Shown piece by piece: positions 17,121 to 26,588 of a stretch of DNA of 64,000 bases; within the stretch, counting starts at the first letter, position 1; every line of letters begins with the position of its first letter. The notes beneath the pieces were generated by a model. It saw only the letters and a program-made list of their open reading frames with translations, did no database searches and was not told the origin of the DNA. The position numbers and the translations under genes are program-made. The stretch is from assembly GCF_904848665.1 (NCBI RefSeq), contig NZ_CAJHCQ010000011.1:124001-188000 (forward strand). Reading direction: 5' to 3'. Origin of the DNA: Paraburkholderia hiiakae (GTDB lineage Bacteria; Pseudomonadota; Gammaproteobacteria; Burkholderiales; Burkholderiaceae).

Positions 17121-18605
17121 TCAGGTGTGCACGACGAGCGGCGCAAACAGGCGCGAAAGGTCGCGCTGCTGGTCGAGACTCCAGAGAAAACCAAGAGCAT
17201 CGCCGGCACGTGCCTGGCCGATCGCGGGCGTCGCGTTCTTGCGGAACTTCACCTCGAAGTCGCCGCGCTGCATCGGCCGCGTGGCGAAGCCCGGAATGTC
17301 GTCCACGCGCTTCGACACGGTTTGTCCGTCCGTGAGCGTGGCGCTCACGATGGTCGCGTAATATTTCGGATACAGCCGGGTCAGTTCGGGATCCTCCACA
17401 ACTTTTATCTTTTGCATGAACGTGCGGATCTTCGGGTCATGCAGCGCATCGGAGCGGTAGCTCGCCAGGCTGATATCGCCGTCGAACATGGCGCGCGCGG
17501 TCACGTAGGGCAGGCTGTGATCGGCGGTTTCGCTCGTTTCCGGCGCCCATTTCTGCGGGTCCATGCCCGCCGAGAAATAGCCTTCGTGCGAGGTGCGAAT
17601 CTCCATGCTGGCGATACGGTTGAGATCGCCCACCTGCTTCGCAACGTCGATGCCCGCGGCAATGGCCGTTTGTGTGAGCGCCTGCGCCGGGTAGAACTTC
17701 ACGGCACAGTCGTTGATGCGAAACGGCCGGCCTTTGCCGCCGAAACTCGCCGTGTCGATGCTGAATGGTCCGGATACCTGCTTGAACAGCCCCGCATCGC
17801 CCTCGAAAATCGGCGCGGGGCCCGTGAGTCCGTCGCGTGCGAGGGCGGCCGAAAACACGGCGTTACGCGCAGCGTCGGCATCGGCGAGACCCTTCCAGTT
17901 CGACATGGTTTGCACGCGCGTCTGGTTCAGCGCGAGATGGCCATTGAGCGCGATGTTGACGGCTTCGGCCAGTTGCCGCTCGTCGAGCTTCATGAGCTTG
18001 CCTGCCGCAAGCGCGGCTGCGGGCAGGCTGAAGATGGGGTGATCCCAGCCGCGCGAGCTGATCGAAGCGGCGTCCATGAGGCGGCAGTCGATTTCGTAGG
18101 CGAGGGCGATGGCGACAATCAGGTCGCGGCCGTTCGCGCCTTCGGCTTCGGCCTGCGCGAGACACGCCGCGATGTTGTCGCTGGGGTGGCCGATCTCCTT
18201 GCCCGCATAAACGTCGTTGAGGTCGTAGTAGCGGATCGCCGCGCCATTCGCAAACGTCGCGAGATCGGGCGACGTGCGCCGCTGCGTGCCGAGCACCGTC
18301 GCGCCCTTGCCGTCGCCGCTCGCGTAGTTCAGCGCGACCTGGCGTGCGATGCCCACGGGTTTCTCGCCGAGTGCGGCGATGCCGCAGCCCAGCGCGTCGG
18401 CGGTGTGGGTCTTGACCACTTCGATCGTGCCCGCATCGAGGTCATCGTAGTTCAGCGCAGCGGCGTAGGCGGCAAGCCGCTGCGCGATGGTGGACGAAGC
18501 CGGTGCGGACGCAACCTTCTGGGCGCGCGCCGCGCCCATGCCGCCGAATGTGCCCGCGCCCGCGGCGAGCGCCGTGAGTGACGCCATGAATGCACGTCGT
18601 TGCAT
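17121..18605 (-). CDS. MmgE/PrpD family protein with Tat-like signal
   Basis: A 494-residue member of the MmgE/PrpD family, which includes 2-methylcitrate dehydratase, cis-aconitate decarboxylase and iminodisuccinate epimerase. Family segments such as EIGHPSDN, SRGWDHPIFS and FRINDCAVKFYPAQAL are present. Unlike usual cytosolic members it starts MQRRAFMASL followed by an Ala/Gly-rich stretch ending ARAQ, a twin-arginine-like export signal. AAGGAGACACC lies upstream. Last gene of the five-gene leftward operon, 44 bases after the transporter. It would be a periplasmic lyase or isomerase on a polycarboxylate if the signal works. Confidence 0.85.
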   Translation of the reverse strand: MQRRAFMASLTALAAGAGTFGGMGAARAQKVASAPASSTIAQRLAAYAAALNYDDLDAGTIEVVKTHTADALGCGIAALGEKPVGIARQVALNYASGDGKGATVLGTQRRTSPDLATFANGAAIRYYDLNDVYAGKEIGHPSDNIAACLAQAEAEGANGRDLIVAIALAYEIDCRLMDAASISSRGWDHPIFSLPAAALAAGKLMKLDERQLAEAVNIALNGHLALNQTRVQTMSNWKGLADADAARNAVFSAALARDGLTGPAPIFEGDAGLFKQVSGPFSIDTASFGGKGRPFRINDCAVKFYPAQALTQTAIAAGIDVAKQVGDLNRIASMEIRTSHEGYFSAGMDPQKWAPETSETADHSLPYVTARAMFDGDISLASYRSDALHDPKIRTFMQKIKVVEDPELTRLYPKYYATIVSATLTDGQTVSKRVDDIPGFATRPMQRGDFEVKFRKNATPAIGQARAGDALGFLWSLDQQRDLSRLFAPLVVHT

Positions 18606-18649
18606 GCGGTGTCTCCTTGTTTCTGGTTAGATTGAAGAAAGCATGCGAG

Positions 18650-20017
18650 TCAAACGAGCAGCAGCAGCGCGGCGCCGAACACCACGGTGCCGAGCAGGAA
18701 GGTCATGACCGTGAAGCCCAGCACGCGCTGCACGCCAATGCCGGCCATGGCGACCACGGGGGCGGCCCAGAACGGCTGCATCATGTTGGAGACCTGTTCA
18801 CCCATTGCGACGGCCATGGTCGTGGCCGGCATGGAGGCGTGCAGCGCGATCGCTGCGGGCACAACGAAGGGGCCCTGCACGGCCCAGTGGCCGCCGCCGC
18901 TCGGAATGAAGAACGTGACGATCAGCGAGCACACATAGCTCCAGAACGGCAGCGTGTGCGTGTTCGAGATCGCGATGAAGAAGTGCGAGATCACGTTGGG
19001 CAGGCCCGTGGCGTCCATCATGCCCATCACGCCGCCATAGAGCGGGTACTGCAGCATCATCGAGCCGGTTTGCTTCGCGGCGTTCTTGACCGCGTCGGCG
19101 TAAGCGAGCGGGTAGCCGTGCAGGATCACGCCTGCGATGAACATCACGAAGATCACGGCGTTCACGCCGGAAAACGCTTCGATGTGCTCGATGTGCGCGA
19201 GCACGAGGAAGGTCACGCCCACCGCGCCAATGAATGCGCTGCCGATCCAGGAGTATTCGAGCCACTTCGCGAAGCTCAGCTTGCCTTCGGGGCGTTTGCG
19301 CGGTTCCGGGTCGGGGTTCTTGTCGATGTCGAGCACGACGGCGTCTTCATCGCGTGGCTTGAGGAACGCGAGCAAGATGGGCGTGGCGATGAGCATGACG
19401 ACCACGGGAACGAGGTTGAATGCCGTAAATACGGTGTCGCTGAACGGCAGGACTTCGCCCGTGAGTTTTTGCACGACGTTCATCGCGCTGCCGGGCGTGG
19501 ATTGCGCGAGCGCGATCGAACTGGAAATGCCGCTCGCCCATACGACCCAACCGGAGAAGCCCGCTGCGACGATCCATGCGAAGTCCACGCGCATGCGCTT
19601 GGCCACCTCGCGCGCGAGCAGCGCGCTGACCACGAGGCCGAGGCCCCAGTTGAAGAACGAGGCCACGGCCACGAGCACGAAGGTGAGCGCGGCTGCCTCT
19701 ACCGGCGTGCGGGCAATCCCCACAAGCGCTTTGAACACGCGCTGCACGGGCGCGGCGTGAGCGAACGCGTGGCCCGTTACCAGGACGAGTGTGATCTGGA
19801 AGGCGAACGTCAGGATATTGAAGAATCCCTTGTACCACCCGACCACGAGCGTGTTGAGCGTCGCATGTGGGGCGAATATCGCCGAGAGTGCGGCCACGAC
19901 CGCGGTGATGAGGATCGCGAGCACGAACGGGTCGGGAATGGTGCGCTCGAACAGGCTGATCGTCGCATCGGTGAAGCGCGTCTTGCGAGGGGGGGCGGCG
20001 GTGGCGGTGGACTTCAC
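18650..20017 (-). CDS. Short-chain fatty acid transporter, AtoE family
   Basis: A 455-residue membrane protein of the AtoE/SCFA-transporter family (F-E-R-T-I-P-D-P-F-V start of the first helix, PSGGGHWAVQGPF motif, about 12 helices). It would import the small carboxylate handled by this operon. The start is GTG, with AGGAGACACCAC immediately upstream. Confidence 0.9.
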   Translation of the reverse strand: MKSTATAAPPRKTRFTDATISLFERTIPDPFVLAILITAVVAALSAIFAPHATLNTLVVGWYKGFFNILTFAFQITLVLVTGHAFAHAAPVQRVFKALVGIARTPVEAAALTFVLVAVASFFNWGLGLVVSALLAREVAKRMRVDFAWIVAAGFSGWVVWASGISSSIALAQSTPGSAMNVVQKLTGEVLPFSDTVFTAFNLVPVVVMLIATPILLAFLKPRDEDAVVLDIDKNPDPEPRKRPEGKLSFAKWLEYSWIGSAFIGAVGVTFLVLAHIEHIEAFSGVNAVIFVMFIAGVILHGYPLAYADAVKNAAKQTGSMMLQYPLYGGVMGMMDATGLPNVISHFFIAISNTHTLPFWSYVCSLIVTFFIPSGGGHWAVQGPFVVPAAIALHASMPATTMAVAMGEQVSNMMQPFWAAPVVAMAGIGVQRVLGFTVMTFLLGTVVFGAALLLLV

Positions 20018-20095
20018 GTGGTGTCTCCTGGTGCTGAAGGTGGCCGCGCGTACCTGGCGCGCGGCTGTTTGTATCTGGGGCGTCGTGGCGCTAGT

Positions 20096-20971
20096 TCATC
20101 GGGCGAAGCCGTAGAGCTCGGCGGGGTTGTCCACGAGAATCCGCTTGCGTGCGGCTTCGTCCTCGACCCATGTGCCGAGCAGATCGAAGATCGCGGCGGT
20201 GTCCGGCTTGTGCGTTTCCGTCACGTGGGGCCAATCGCTGCCCCACACGGTGCGCTGCGGCAGCAGCGCGGCCCATGCGCGCGTGGTCTCGGCGAGGTCG
20301 GCGTAACCGCCCGCGAGTCCCACTTGCGAATCGAGGTAGGCGCCCGAGAGTTTGACCCACACGCGCCCGGAGGCCGCGAGGCGGCGCACCACGCCATACG
20401 CGGGATGCGAGGTGCCCACGGGCGGGGGCAGGCGTGCGAGATGGTCGAACACCATCTTGCAGGGCAGGCGCGTGAGCAACGCTTCGTGCTCGACGATCTG
20501 GTCGGCGGTCCAGTGCAACTGCACATGCCAGCCGAGTTCCGCGATGCGTCGCGCAAGCGGTTCGACCATGTCGAAGGTGACGACCGCTTGATGCGGCGTA
20601 TACAACGTAAAGCGGATGCCTCGTATGCCGCCGCGATCGAGCATGTCGAGTTCGGTGTCGCTCACATCGGGCCGCAGGACGGCTACGCCGCGGGCGTTGT
20701 CGATGCCCAGTTGGCGGATCGCGTCCACCGTCACGCAGTTGTCGGTGCCGTAAGGTCGCGGTGTCACGATCACGGTGCGCTGCGTGCCGGTGCGTTCCTG
20801 GACGCGGCGATAGTCCTCGACCGTTGCGCGATCAACAATATGTGCGCCGTTGCCGGGCGACGCCGCGAAGCGGCGATCATAGATGTGGATATGCGAATCG
20901 CACGCGAAGGCGGGCGCCTGTATGCGCGCTTTGGGGGTGTCGATGGTATGGACATGCTGCTCACGGTCCAT
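20096..20971 (-). CDS. Amidohydrolase, 2-pyrone-4,6-dicarboxylate lactonase-like
   Basis: A 291-residue TIM-barrel metal hydrolase (amidohydrolase 2). CDSHIHIYD near residue 25 supplies two metal His; GSDWPHV near the C-terminus supplies the catalytic Asp. Closest functional class by eye is PDC lactonase (LigI) and related sugar/aromatic lactonases. The ATG with AAGGAGACAACGCG upstream was chosen; a longer reading would overlap the CoA-transferase gene. It lies 67 bases after that gene in the operon. Confidence 0.85.
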   Translation of the reverse strand: MDREQHVHTIDTPKARIQAPAFACDSHIHIYDRRFAASPGNGAHIVDRATVEDYRRVQERTGTQRTVIVTPRPYGTDNCVTVDAIRQLGIDNARGVAVLRPDVSDTELDMLDRGGIRGIRFTLYTPHQAVVTFDMVEPLARRIAELGWHVQLHWTADQIVEHEALLTRLPCKMVFDHLARLPPPVGTSHPAYGVVRRLAASGRVWVKLSGAYLDSQVGLAGGYADLAETTRAWAALLPQRTVWGSDWPHVTETHKPDTAAIFDLLGTWVEDEAARKRILVDNPAELYGFAR

Positions 20972-21038
20972 CGCGTTGTCTCCTTGTTTGCCACGCACGC
21001 TAACGGGAATCGACGTGCGCGGTTGCGGTCTTCTCTGT

Positions 21039-22241
21039 TCAGAGCACGGCGTGCTCGTTTCGCAATCGTTCGATCTCCGCATCGCTCCAGCCGGCCTCGC
21101 GCAGCACCGTATCGGAATGCTCGCCAAAGGCGGGCGCGGCGATCGAATCGGGTGCGGGCGTTGCGCCGAAGCGGATCGGCTCGCGAAAGCCGCGATACGC
21201 GCCTACGCCGGGATAGTCGTAGCGCGTGACCATCTCTTCCGCGAGCACCTGCGGGTCGTCGAACATATCTTCGACCGTGCGCGCCGCCGCGCAGGGCACG
21301 GCTTCGCCAAAGTGCGCTTCCCATTCGAGCGCGCTGCGCGCCTGCAACGCGGCGTGCAATTGCGGCACGATCTCGTCGCGATGCTCGGCACGTTTGCGCA
21401 CCGAATCGTAGCGCGGGTTCTGCGCGAGTGCAGCGAGTCCGGTTTTTTCGCAGAGCGCCTGCCAGAAATGCGGCGTATTCGCCGAGATGTAGAGCCAGCC
21501 TTCGCGCGTGGGATGAATGCCGGTGATGCCGCCCGAGCGCATGTCGCGGCCTACGTCCTTCGGTTCGTCGTCGGCCCAGATCATGCGCGCCGACTGCATG
21601 GTAAGCGCGCTGCGCAACAGCGAAACGCCCACGTACTGGCCCGCGCCGCTGCGCTCGCGTTCGAACAACGCGGAGGATACCCCGGCAGCCACGAGCGCGG
21701 CGGCGTAGTAGTCGACCACCGAGCCATAAAGAATCTCGGGCGGGCCGCCGCGCTTGCCCTGGAACGTGCACATGCCCGTCATGGTCTGCAGCACCTGGTC
21801 GTAGCCGGCCTTGTCCTTGTTCGGGCCCTGGTCGCCGTAGCCGGTGACCGCGCAGTAGATGAGCCGCGGGTTCACTTCGCGCAGCTGTTCCCAGCCAATG
21901 CCGAGACGTGCTGGCACGCCGGGCCGGAAGTTGTGCACGAGCACGTCCGCCTGTTCGACGAGACGCAGCAGCACCTCCTGCGCGCGGGGTTGCTTCAGGT
22001 CGAGCACGAGGCCCCGCTTGCCGCGGTTCACACCGAGAAAGGCGCGGCTCTCGGCTTCTAGCGTGGAAGGGTACTTGCGCAGATTGTCGCCCGTGGGCGG
22101 TTCGATCTTGATGACGTCCGCGCCCTGATCCGCGAGCAGCGTGCAGCCATACGGGCCCGCGATATACGCGCTCAGATCCAGCACGCGCACGCCAGCGAGC
22201 GGGCCGCGCGGCGCGGCGTTCGTTTCGGCAGGTTGTTTCAT
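21039..22241 (-). CDS. CaiB/BaiF family (type III) CoA-transferase
   Basis: A 400-residue type III CoA-transferase. Start of the Rossmann-like domain GVRVLDLSAYIAGPYG, nucleotide site DVIKIEPPTGD, and the catalytic Asp148 in KAGYDQVLQ. It would load CoA onto a carboxylic acid substrate, with formyl-, succinyl- or acetyl-CoA as donor. Its ATG overlaps the stop of the upstream lyase gene (ATGA), implying translational coupling and joint action: CoA activation followed by C-C cleavage. Confidence 0.92.
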   Translation of the reverse strand: MKQPAETNAAPRGPLAGVRVLDLSAYIAGPYGCTLLADQGADVIKIEPPTGDNLRKYPSTLEAESRAFLGVNRGKRGLVLDLKQPRAQEVLLRLVEQADVLVHNFRPGVPARLGIGWEQLREVNPRLIYCAVTGYGDQGPNKDKAGYDQVLQTMTGMCTFQGKRGGPPEILYGSVVDYYAAALVAAGVSSALFERERSGAGQYVGVSLLRSALTMQSARMIWADDEPKDVGRDMRSGGITGIHPTREGWLYISANTPHFWQALCEKTGLAALAQNPRYDSVRKRAEHRDEIVPQLHAALQARSALEWEAHFGEAVPCAAARTVEDMFDDPQVLAEEMVTRYDYPGVGAYRGFREPIRFGATPAPDSIAAPAFGEHSDTVLREAGWSDAEIERLRNEHAVL

Positions 22242-23131
22242 TGGCGCACCTCGCTCGACGTTGCGCACGCAACGAGACCAAGCCGCTCGGCGCTTTGCAC
22301 GAGCGCGCGGGCGCGCTCGACGAAGGGCGCATCGATCATCTTGCCGTCGACGACATAAGCGCCCACGCCGTCGCGTTCGGCGTTGCGCGCGGCTTCCACC
22401 ACGCGCAGCGCGTGGGCGATTTCTTCGTCGGACGGACGGAACACGTCGTTGGCGAGCGCGATCTGGCTCGGGTGGATACAGCTCTTGCCGAGGAAGCCGA
22501 GCGCGCGGGCCAACTCGGCTTCAGCACGAAATCCTTCGGTATCCTTGATATTCGCGAAAGCCGAATCATAGGCGAACACGCCGGCTTCGCCCGCAGCGAG
22601 CCGCAGGCTGAACATGGCTTGCTGCACGGCCGCCGGGTCGCGCCGCGCGATGCCGAGCGGCTCGAACAAGTCGCCGAGACCCAGTTGCAGTCCCGCCACG
22701 CGTGCATGGGCGGCCGCGAGCGTCGCGGCTTCGCGCAGCGCGCGCGGCGACTCGACGTTGAGCAGCAGCTTCACGGGGCGGCTTACGCCATTGGCGCGCT
22801 CCGCGCGCTCGATGGCGGCGGCGGCGGCGCGCACGTCGTCGGCGGATTCGGGTTTCGGCAGATTCACGTAATCGAGGCCGGGCTGAACCACGGCGGCGAT
22901 ATCGTCGGCGAACCACGGTGTATCGAGCGCGTTCACGCGCACGATCAGCACCTTGCCGTGTTCGCGCATGGCGGGCGAAACCAGCAGTGCTCGCAGCGCC
23001 TCACGTGCGTCGGGTTTACGCGCAGGTGCAACCGAGTCTTCCAGGTCGAACGACAACGCGTCCGCGGCGCTCGCGAGCGCCTTTTCGAACAGCTCCGGGC
23101 GCGATGCCGGCACGAACAGTTTGCTTCTCAT
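22238..23131 (-). CDS. HpcH/HpaI (CitE-like) CoA-ester lyase
   Basis: A 297-residue TIM-barrel lyase of the CitE/malyl-CoA/citramalyl-CoA lyase group: RSKLFVPASRPELFEKA start, SFDLEDSVAPARKPDAR with the Mg-binding acidic residues, and GKSCIHPSQ near the end. Expected to split a 3-hydroxyacyl-CoA such as malyl-, citramalyl- or hydroxymethylglutaryl-type ester. First gene of the leftward operon, divergent from a LysR gene. The start at MRSKLF is the one conserved in the family. Confidence 0.9.
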   Translation of the reverse strand: MRSKLFVPASRPELFEKALASAADALSFDLEDSVAPARKPDAREALRALLVSPAMREHGKVLIVRVNALDTPWFADDIAAVVQPGLDYVNLPKPESADDVRAAAAAIERAERANGVSRPVKLLLNVESPRALREAATLAAAHARVAGLQLGLGDLFEPLGIARRDPAAVQQAMFSLRLAAGEAGVFAYDSAFANIKDTEGFRAEAELARALGFLGKSCIHPSQIALANDVFRPSDEEIAHALRVVEAARNAERDGVGAYVVDGKMIDAPFVERARALVQSAERLGLVACATSSEVRQ

Positions 23132-23188
23132 TTCCACGCATTCCGTATAGATCACCACTGAAGGGCAGTCTACGATCGGTAACGATTT

Positions 23189-23211
23189 AGATAAACTATG
23201 CGGATCTATCT
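23189..23211. promoter_or_regulatory. Candidate LysR binding site
   Basis: AGATA-N13-TATCT inverted repeat in the 104-base gap between the divergent lyase and LysR genes; the only strongly AT-rich part of the gap, so it also overlaps the likely promoters. Confidence 0.4.
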
Positions 23212-23235
23212 TTAAACCATAGAAATGCTACGGTT

Positions 23236-24108
23236 ATGGACACTGGCTTTCTGAGCAATCTGCTGCTGGTCGTGGAGAGCGGCTCCATGGCGGAGGCTGC
23301 GCGTCGCGTGGGCGTGACGCCCGCCGCGATCGCGCAGCAAATCCAGGCACTCGAGCGCGAGCTGGGTGTGGCGCTCGTCATGCGCGCGGGGCGCACCGTC
23401 ATTCCCACGGAGGCGGGCCAGCGCGTCGTGGAGCGCGCCCGCTCGCTCGTGCGCGGGTTCGATGAGCTCAAAGCGCTGGCGCAGGAGCAGGAAATGGGCG
23501 GCGAACTGCGTGTGGGGACCATCACATCGGCGCTGCTGAGCGTGCTGCCCGACGTGCTGGCGCGCTTCGCCGCGGCTTTTCCGCAGGTCAAGCTGCTGAT
23601 TCGCGCAGGCACGTCGACGGAACTCTTCGAGGCGCTGCAGCGCGGCGAGGTGGACGTGGCCATCTGCCTGCACCCGGCCTTCGCGCTGCCGAAATCTTAT
23701 GACTGGCATCTGTTGCGAGAAGAGCCCATCGTCGTGCTCGCGCCTGCAAGGTTCGCGCGGGCCGACCCGCACGAACTGCTGCGACGCGAGCCGTTCATTC
23801 GTTACGACCGCGCGCTCGGCGGCGGCAAGCAGGCCGACCAGTATTTGCGCCGCGCGAAGATCGCACCGCGCGAGCTGTTCGAATTGAACTCGCTGATGGC
23901 GATTGCGCTGATGGTGGATCGCGGCCTTGGCGTCTCGCTCGTGCCCGATATCGGCACGCCGCTTACGAAGGGCTTGCGGCTCGCGCGCCTGCCACTGCCC
24001 GAGGAAACCGAGCCGCGTCGTTTCGGCATTCTGTGGTCGCGCGCTTCCACGCGCAGCCGCGTGATAGGCGGGATGATCGAATGCTCCGCGGAGGTGCTGC
24101 GCCGGTGA
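23236..24108 (+). CDS. LysR family regulator of the CoA-transferase/lyase operon
   Basis: A 290-residue LTTR (HTH about 1-60: MAEAARRVGVTPAAIAQQIQ). Divergent from the HpcH gene, so the probable activator of that operon. Convergent with a second LysR gene 27 bases away. Confidence 0.9.
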   Translation: MDTGFLSNLLLVVESGSMAEAARRVGVTPAAIAQQIQALERELGVALVMRAGRTVIPTEAGQRVVERARSLVRGFDELKALAQEQEMGGELRVGTITSALLSVLPDVLARFAAAFPQVKLLIRAGTSTELFEALQRGEVDVAICLHPAFALPKSYDWHLLREEPIVVLAPARFARADPHELLRREPFIRYDRALGGGKQADQYLRRAKIAPRELFELNSLMAIALMVDRGLGVSLVPDIGTPLTKGLRLARLPLPEETEPRRFGILWSRASTRSRVIGGMIECSAEVLRR

Positions 24109-24135
24109 CGACTGGGCGACACGGTCGCGCGGGGT

Positions 24136-25038
24136 TCAAGCGCTCGCTGGCTTGCCGATGCGCTTGTACCAAAGTTCGATGAACGACTCGGCGGCGGGTG
24201 AAAGCGAATGCTCGGCGCGCCGGATCAGATTGACGTCGCGCGTGACAACGGGCGCTTCGAGCTTGCGCGCGACGAGATCGCGGTGCGGAAACGAGCCGAG
24301 CAGCATGCCGGGAAAGATCGCGATGCCGAGTCCGGCCTCCGTCATCGAAAGCCCGGTTGTCATATAGGACACCTCATATTCAATGGACTTGCGCTCACCT
24401 AGCGCGAAGAGCGTCTCGTCGATCAGGCCGCGAATGCCGCTGCCCGGCTTCACGCCGATCCATGGGTAGCTGAGCGCATCGGCCCACGTTACGCGACGCT
24501 TTTTCGCGAGGGGCGAGTCCTTACGGCAAATCGCGCAGAGCCTGTCGCGCGCGAGACATTGCAGCGTGATGCCTTCGGGTTTGTCGCTGATCGTGCCGAT
24601 GCTGAACTCCACGTCGCCGGTGAGCGTGGAAGCGGTGAGCCGGTCGGGCGCGGCGTCGTCGATCGAAACCTCAATGTTCGGATACAGCGCGCGGTACTCG
24701 GCCACGAGCCGCGGCACGATAGCCGCCGCGATGGAAGGCGTGGCGGCGAAGCGCAACTGCCCGCGCTCGCGCCCAGCCAGCTCTTTCACGCTCGACTGGA
24801 TCGATTCGAGGTCGCGCAGCATGCGCTCGACAGTGGGCAGGATTTCCTGCGCCGCCACCGTGGGCCGTAGCGAGCGCGACGTACGGTCGAAGAGGCGCAT
24901 GCCGAGCGCTTCCTCCATCTGCCGGATCAGCACGCTTACGGCCGGTTGCGTGATGAACATTTCGTCGGCGGCGCGCGTGAGCACGCCGAAACGGCAGACG
25001 AGCGCGAAGGCGCGCAATTGCTTGATGGTCGGTTGCAT
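24136..25038 (-). CDS. LysR family regulator (CysB/CbbR-like HTH)
   Basis: A 300-residue LTTR starting MQPTIKQLRAFALVCRFGVL with a standard HTH (TQPAVSVLIRQMEEALGMRLFDR). Divergent from the MHS permease gene. A palindrome overlaps its own start codon, which suggests autorepression. Confidence 0.9.
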   Translation of the reverse strand: MQPTIKQLRAFALVCRFGVLTRAADEMFITQPAVSVLIRQMEEALGMRLFDRTSRSLRPTVAAQEILPTVERMLRDLESIQSSVKELAGRERGQLRFAATPSIAAAIVPRLVAEYRALYPNIEVSIDDAAPDRLTASTLTGDVEFSIGTISDKPEGITLQCLARDRLCAICRKDSPLAKKRRVTWADALSYPWIGVKPGSGIRGLIDETLFALGERKSIEYEVSYMTTGLSMTEAGLGIAIFPGMLLGSFPHRDLVARKLEAPVVTRDVNLIRRAEHSLSPAAESFIELWYKRIGKPASA

Positions 25039-25052
25039 AAAGTAACTTTATG
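25036..25052. promoter_or_regulatory. Palindrome over the LysR start codon
   Basis: CATAAAG-TAA-CTTTATG, 7-bp perfect arms, overlapping the ATG of the leftward LysR gene; a candidate autoregulatory site that could also set expression of the divergent permease. Confidence 0.45.
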
Positions 25053-25181
25053 GAGCCATTGATTTTGTTCGATTGTCTTCATGACTATAGTGCCTTACAT
25101 TGCATTGCGGCAGATTTGCATGAAGTCGACAACGAACCGATAGCAGCAGCAATAAGAGCAGGCCAGCCGTGAGCTGACCGC

Positions 25182-26486
25182 ATGGAGACAGTCGTGAGAG
25201 CAATGGATACGCGCATTCGCTGGCGCGGCGCCGTGGCGTCGACGCTCGGCAACGTGCTGGAGTGGTACGACTTCGTCGTATTCGGGTTTCTCTCTATCAT
25301 CATCGCCAGACAGTTCTTTCCCGGCAACAGCGAATACGCGGCGCTGATGCTGACCACGGCCACTTTCGGCGCGGGGTTCGTCGTGCGGCCGCTCGGCGGC
25401 GTGCTGCTCGGCATGTACGCCGACCGCAAGGGCCGCAAGGCGGGCCTCGCACTCGTCATCGCCTTGATGACGCTGGCGGCCGCGATGATAGCCTTTACAC
25501 CCGGTTTCCAGCAGATCGGACTCGTTGCGCCCGCAATCGTCTTGTGCGCACGACTGCTGCAAGGTATTTCGGCGGGCGGCGAGTTCGGCACGGCCACGGC
25601 CATGCTGATCGAGTACGCGCCCAAGGGGCGGCGCAACCTATACGGCAGCTGGCAGATGTTCGCACAGGCGCTGGGCGCGCTGCTGGCCGTGGCGATGGGC
25701 AGTGCGCTCACGCATCTCTTCACGCCGCACGCGCTCGAATCGTGGGCGTGGCGCATTCCTTTCCTCTTTGGTCTGCTCATTGGCCCGGTGGGCTTCTATA
25801 TCCGCCGCAGTCTGCCGGAGACCGAGGCGTTCGAGCAGATAGAGAAACGCGTAAAGGCGCCGTTTAGCCGCGTGGTGTCGCAATACCCGCGCGAGCTTTT
25901 CGTGGCGACGGCGCTCAGCGCCGCACTTAATGTCATGTCGTACGTGATCATCACCTATCTGCCGATTTATTCGGTCCAGAACCTGCACATGCCGGTGACG
26001 CTGCCCTTTAACGTGCTGCTTGCGAGCGTGTTGCTGCGCGTGGTCACGATTCCTTTCTTCGGCCATATGGCGGACCGCGTGGGTGGCAACCGCATGATCT
26101 GCGGCTCGCTTATCGTATTTCTCATCGTGCTGTATCCGGCCTACTACTGGATCGTGAGCGCGCCTTCCATCGTTTCGATCATGACGGTCGAACTGCTGTT
26201 CGCGTTGCTGATCGGTGCTTCGAACAGCCCGATCCCCACGGCGCTGGCAGCGCTCTTTCCGACCGAGGTGCGCTCCACCGGCCTCGCGATTTCGTACAAC
26301 ATCGGCGCGGCGATTTTCGGCGGATTCTCGCCGTTCGTGCTGACCTGGCTGCTGCACACCACGGGCAACAACATGGCGCCTGCCCACTTCTGCGCGGTGT
26401 TCTTCGCGCTGGGTCTTGTCGGCGCATTCATGCTCAAGCGCGAGGCGCCGCATTTGAACGATCTTTCGGCGCCTTCGTCCATTTGA
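25182..26486 (+). CDS. MFS transporter, metabolite:H+ symporter (MHS) family
   Basis: A 434-residue 12-helix permease. MHS hallmarks: NVLEWYDFVVFGF in helix 1, RPLGGVLLGMYADRKGRK loop, and LLQGISAGGEFGTATAMLIEYAP. Such carriers import organic acids. ATG 25182 is used; an in-frame ATG seven codons later is possible. It lies between a divergent LysR and an ACMSD-type amidohydrolase 102 bases downstream, a self-contained uptake and conversion unit for a carboxylate. Confidence 0.9.
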   Translation: METVVRAMDTRIRWRGAVASTLGNVLEWYDFVVFGFLSIIIARQFFPGNSEYAALMLTTATFGAGFVVRPLGGVLLGMYADRKGRKAGLALVIALMTLAAAMIAFTPGFQQIGLVAPAIVLCARLLQGISAGGEFGTATAMLIEYAPKGRRNLYGSWQMFAQALGALLAVAMGSALTHLFTPHALESWAWRIPFLFGLLIGPVGFYIRRSLPETEAFEQIEKRVKAPFSRVVSQYPRELFVATALSAALNVMSYVIITYLPIYSVQNLHMPVTLPFNVLLASVLLRVVTIPFFGHMADRVGGNRMICGSLIVFLIVLYPAYYWIVSAPSIVSIMTVELLFALLIGASNSPIPTALAALFPTEVRSTGLAISYNIGAAIFGGFSPFVLTWLLHTTGNNMAPAHFCAVFFALGLVGAFMLKREAPHLNDLSAPSSI

Positions 26487-26588
26487 GGTGAACCTCGCAA
26501 CACATACTCGCCGACGCTTCGATCCATACAATAAGGATGACGAAGCGTCGTACATTCCATCGGTGAATCTCGAACAGGAGAAACCAGC

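Noticed and set aside
18590..21229. An 879-codon open frame on the + strand antisense to the AtoE and amidohydrolase genes
   Set aside because: Composition is low-complexity (Arg/His/Glu rich) as expected from the antisense of GC-rich codons; the opposite strand encodes two recognisable proteins with good ribosome sites.
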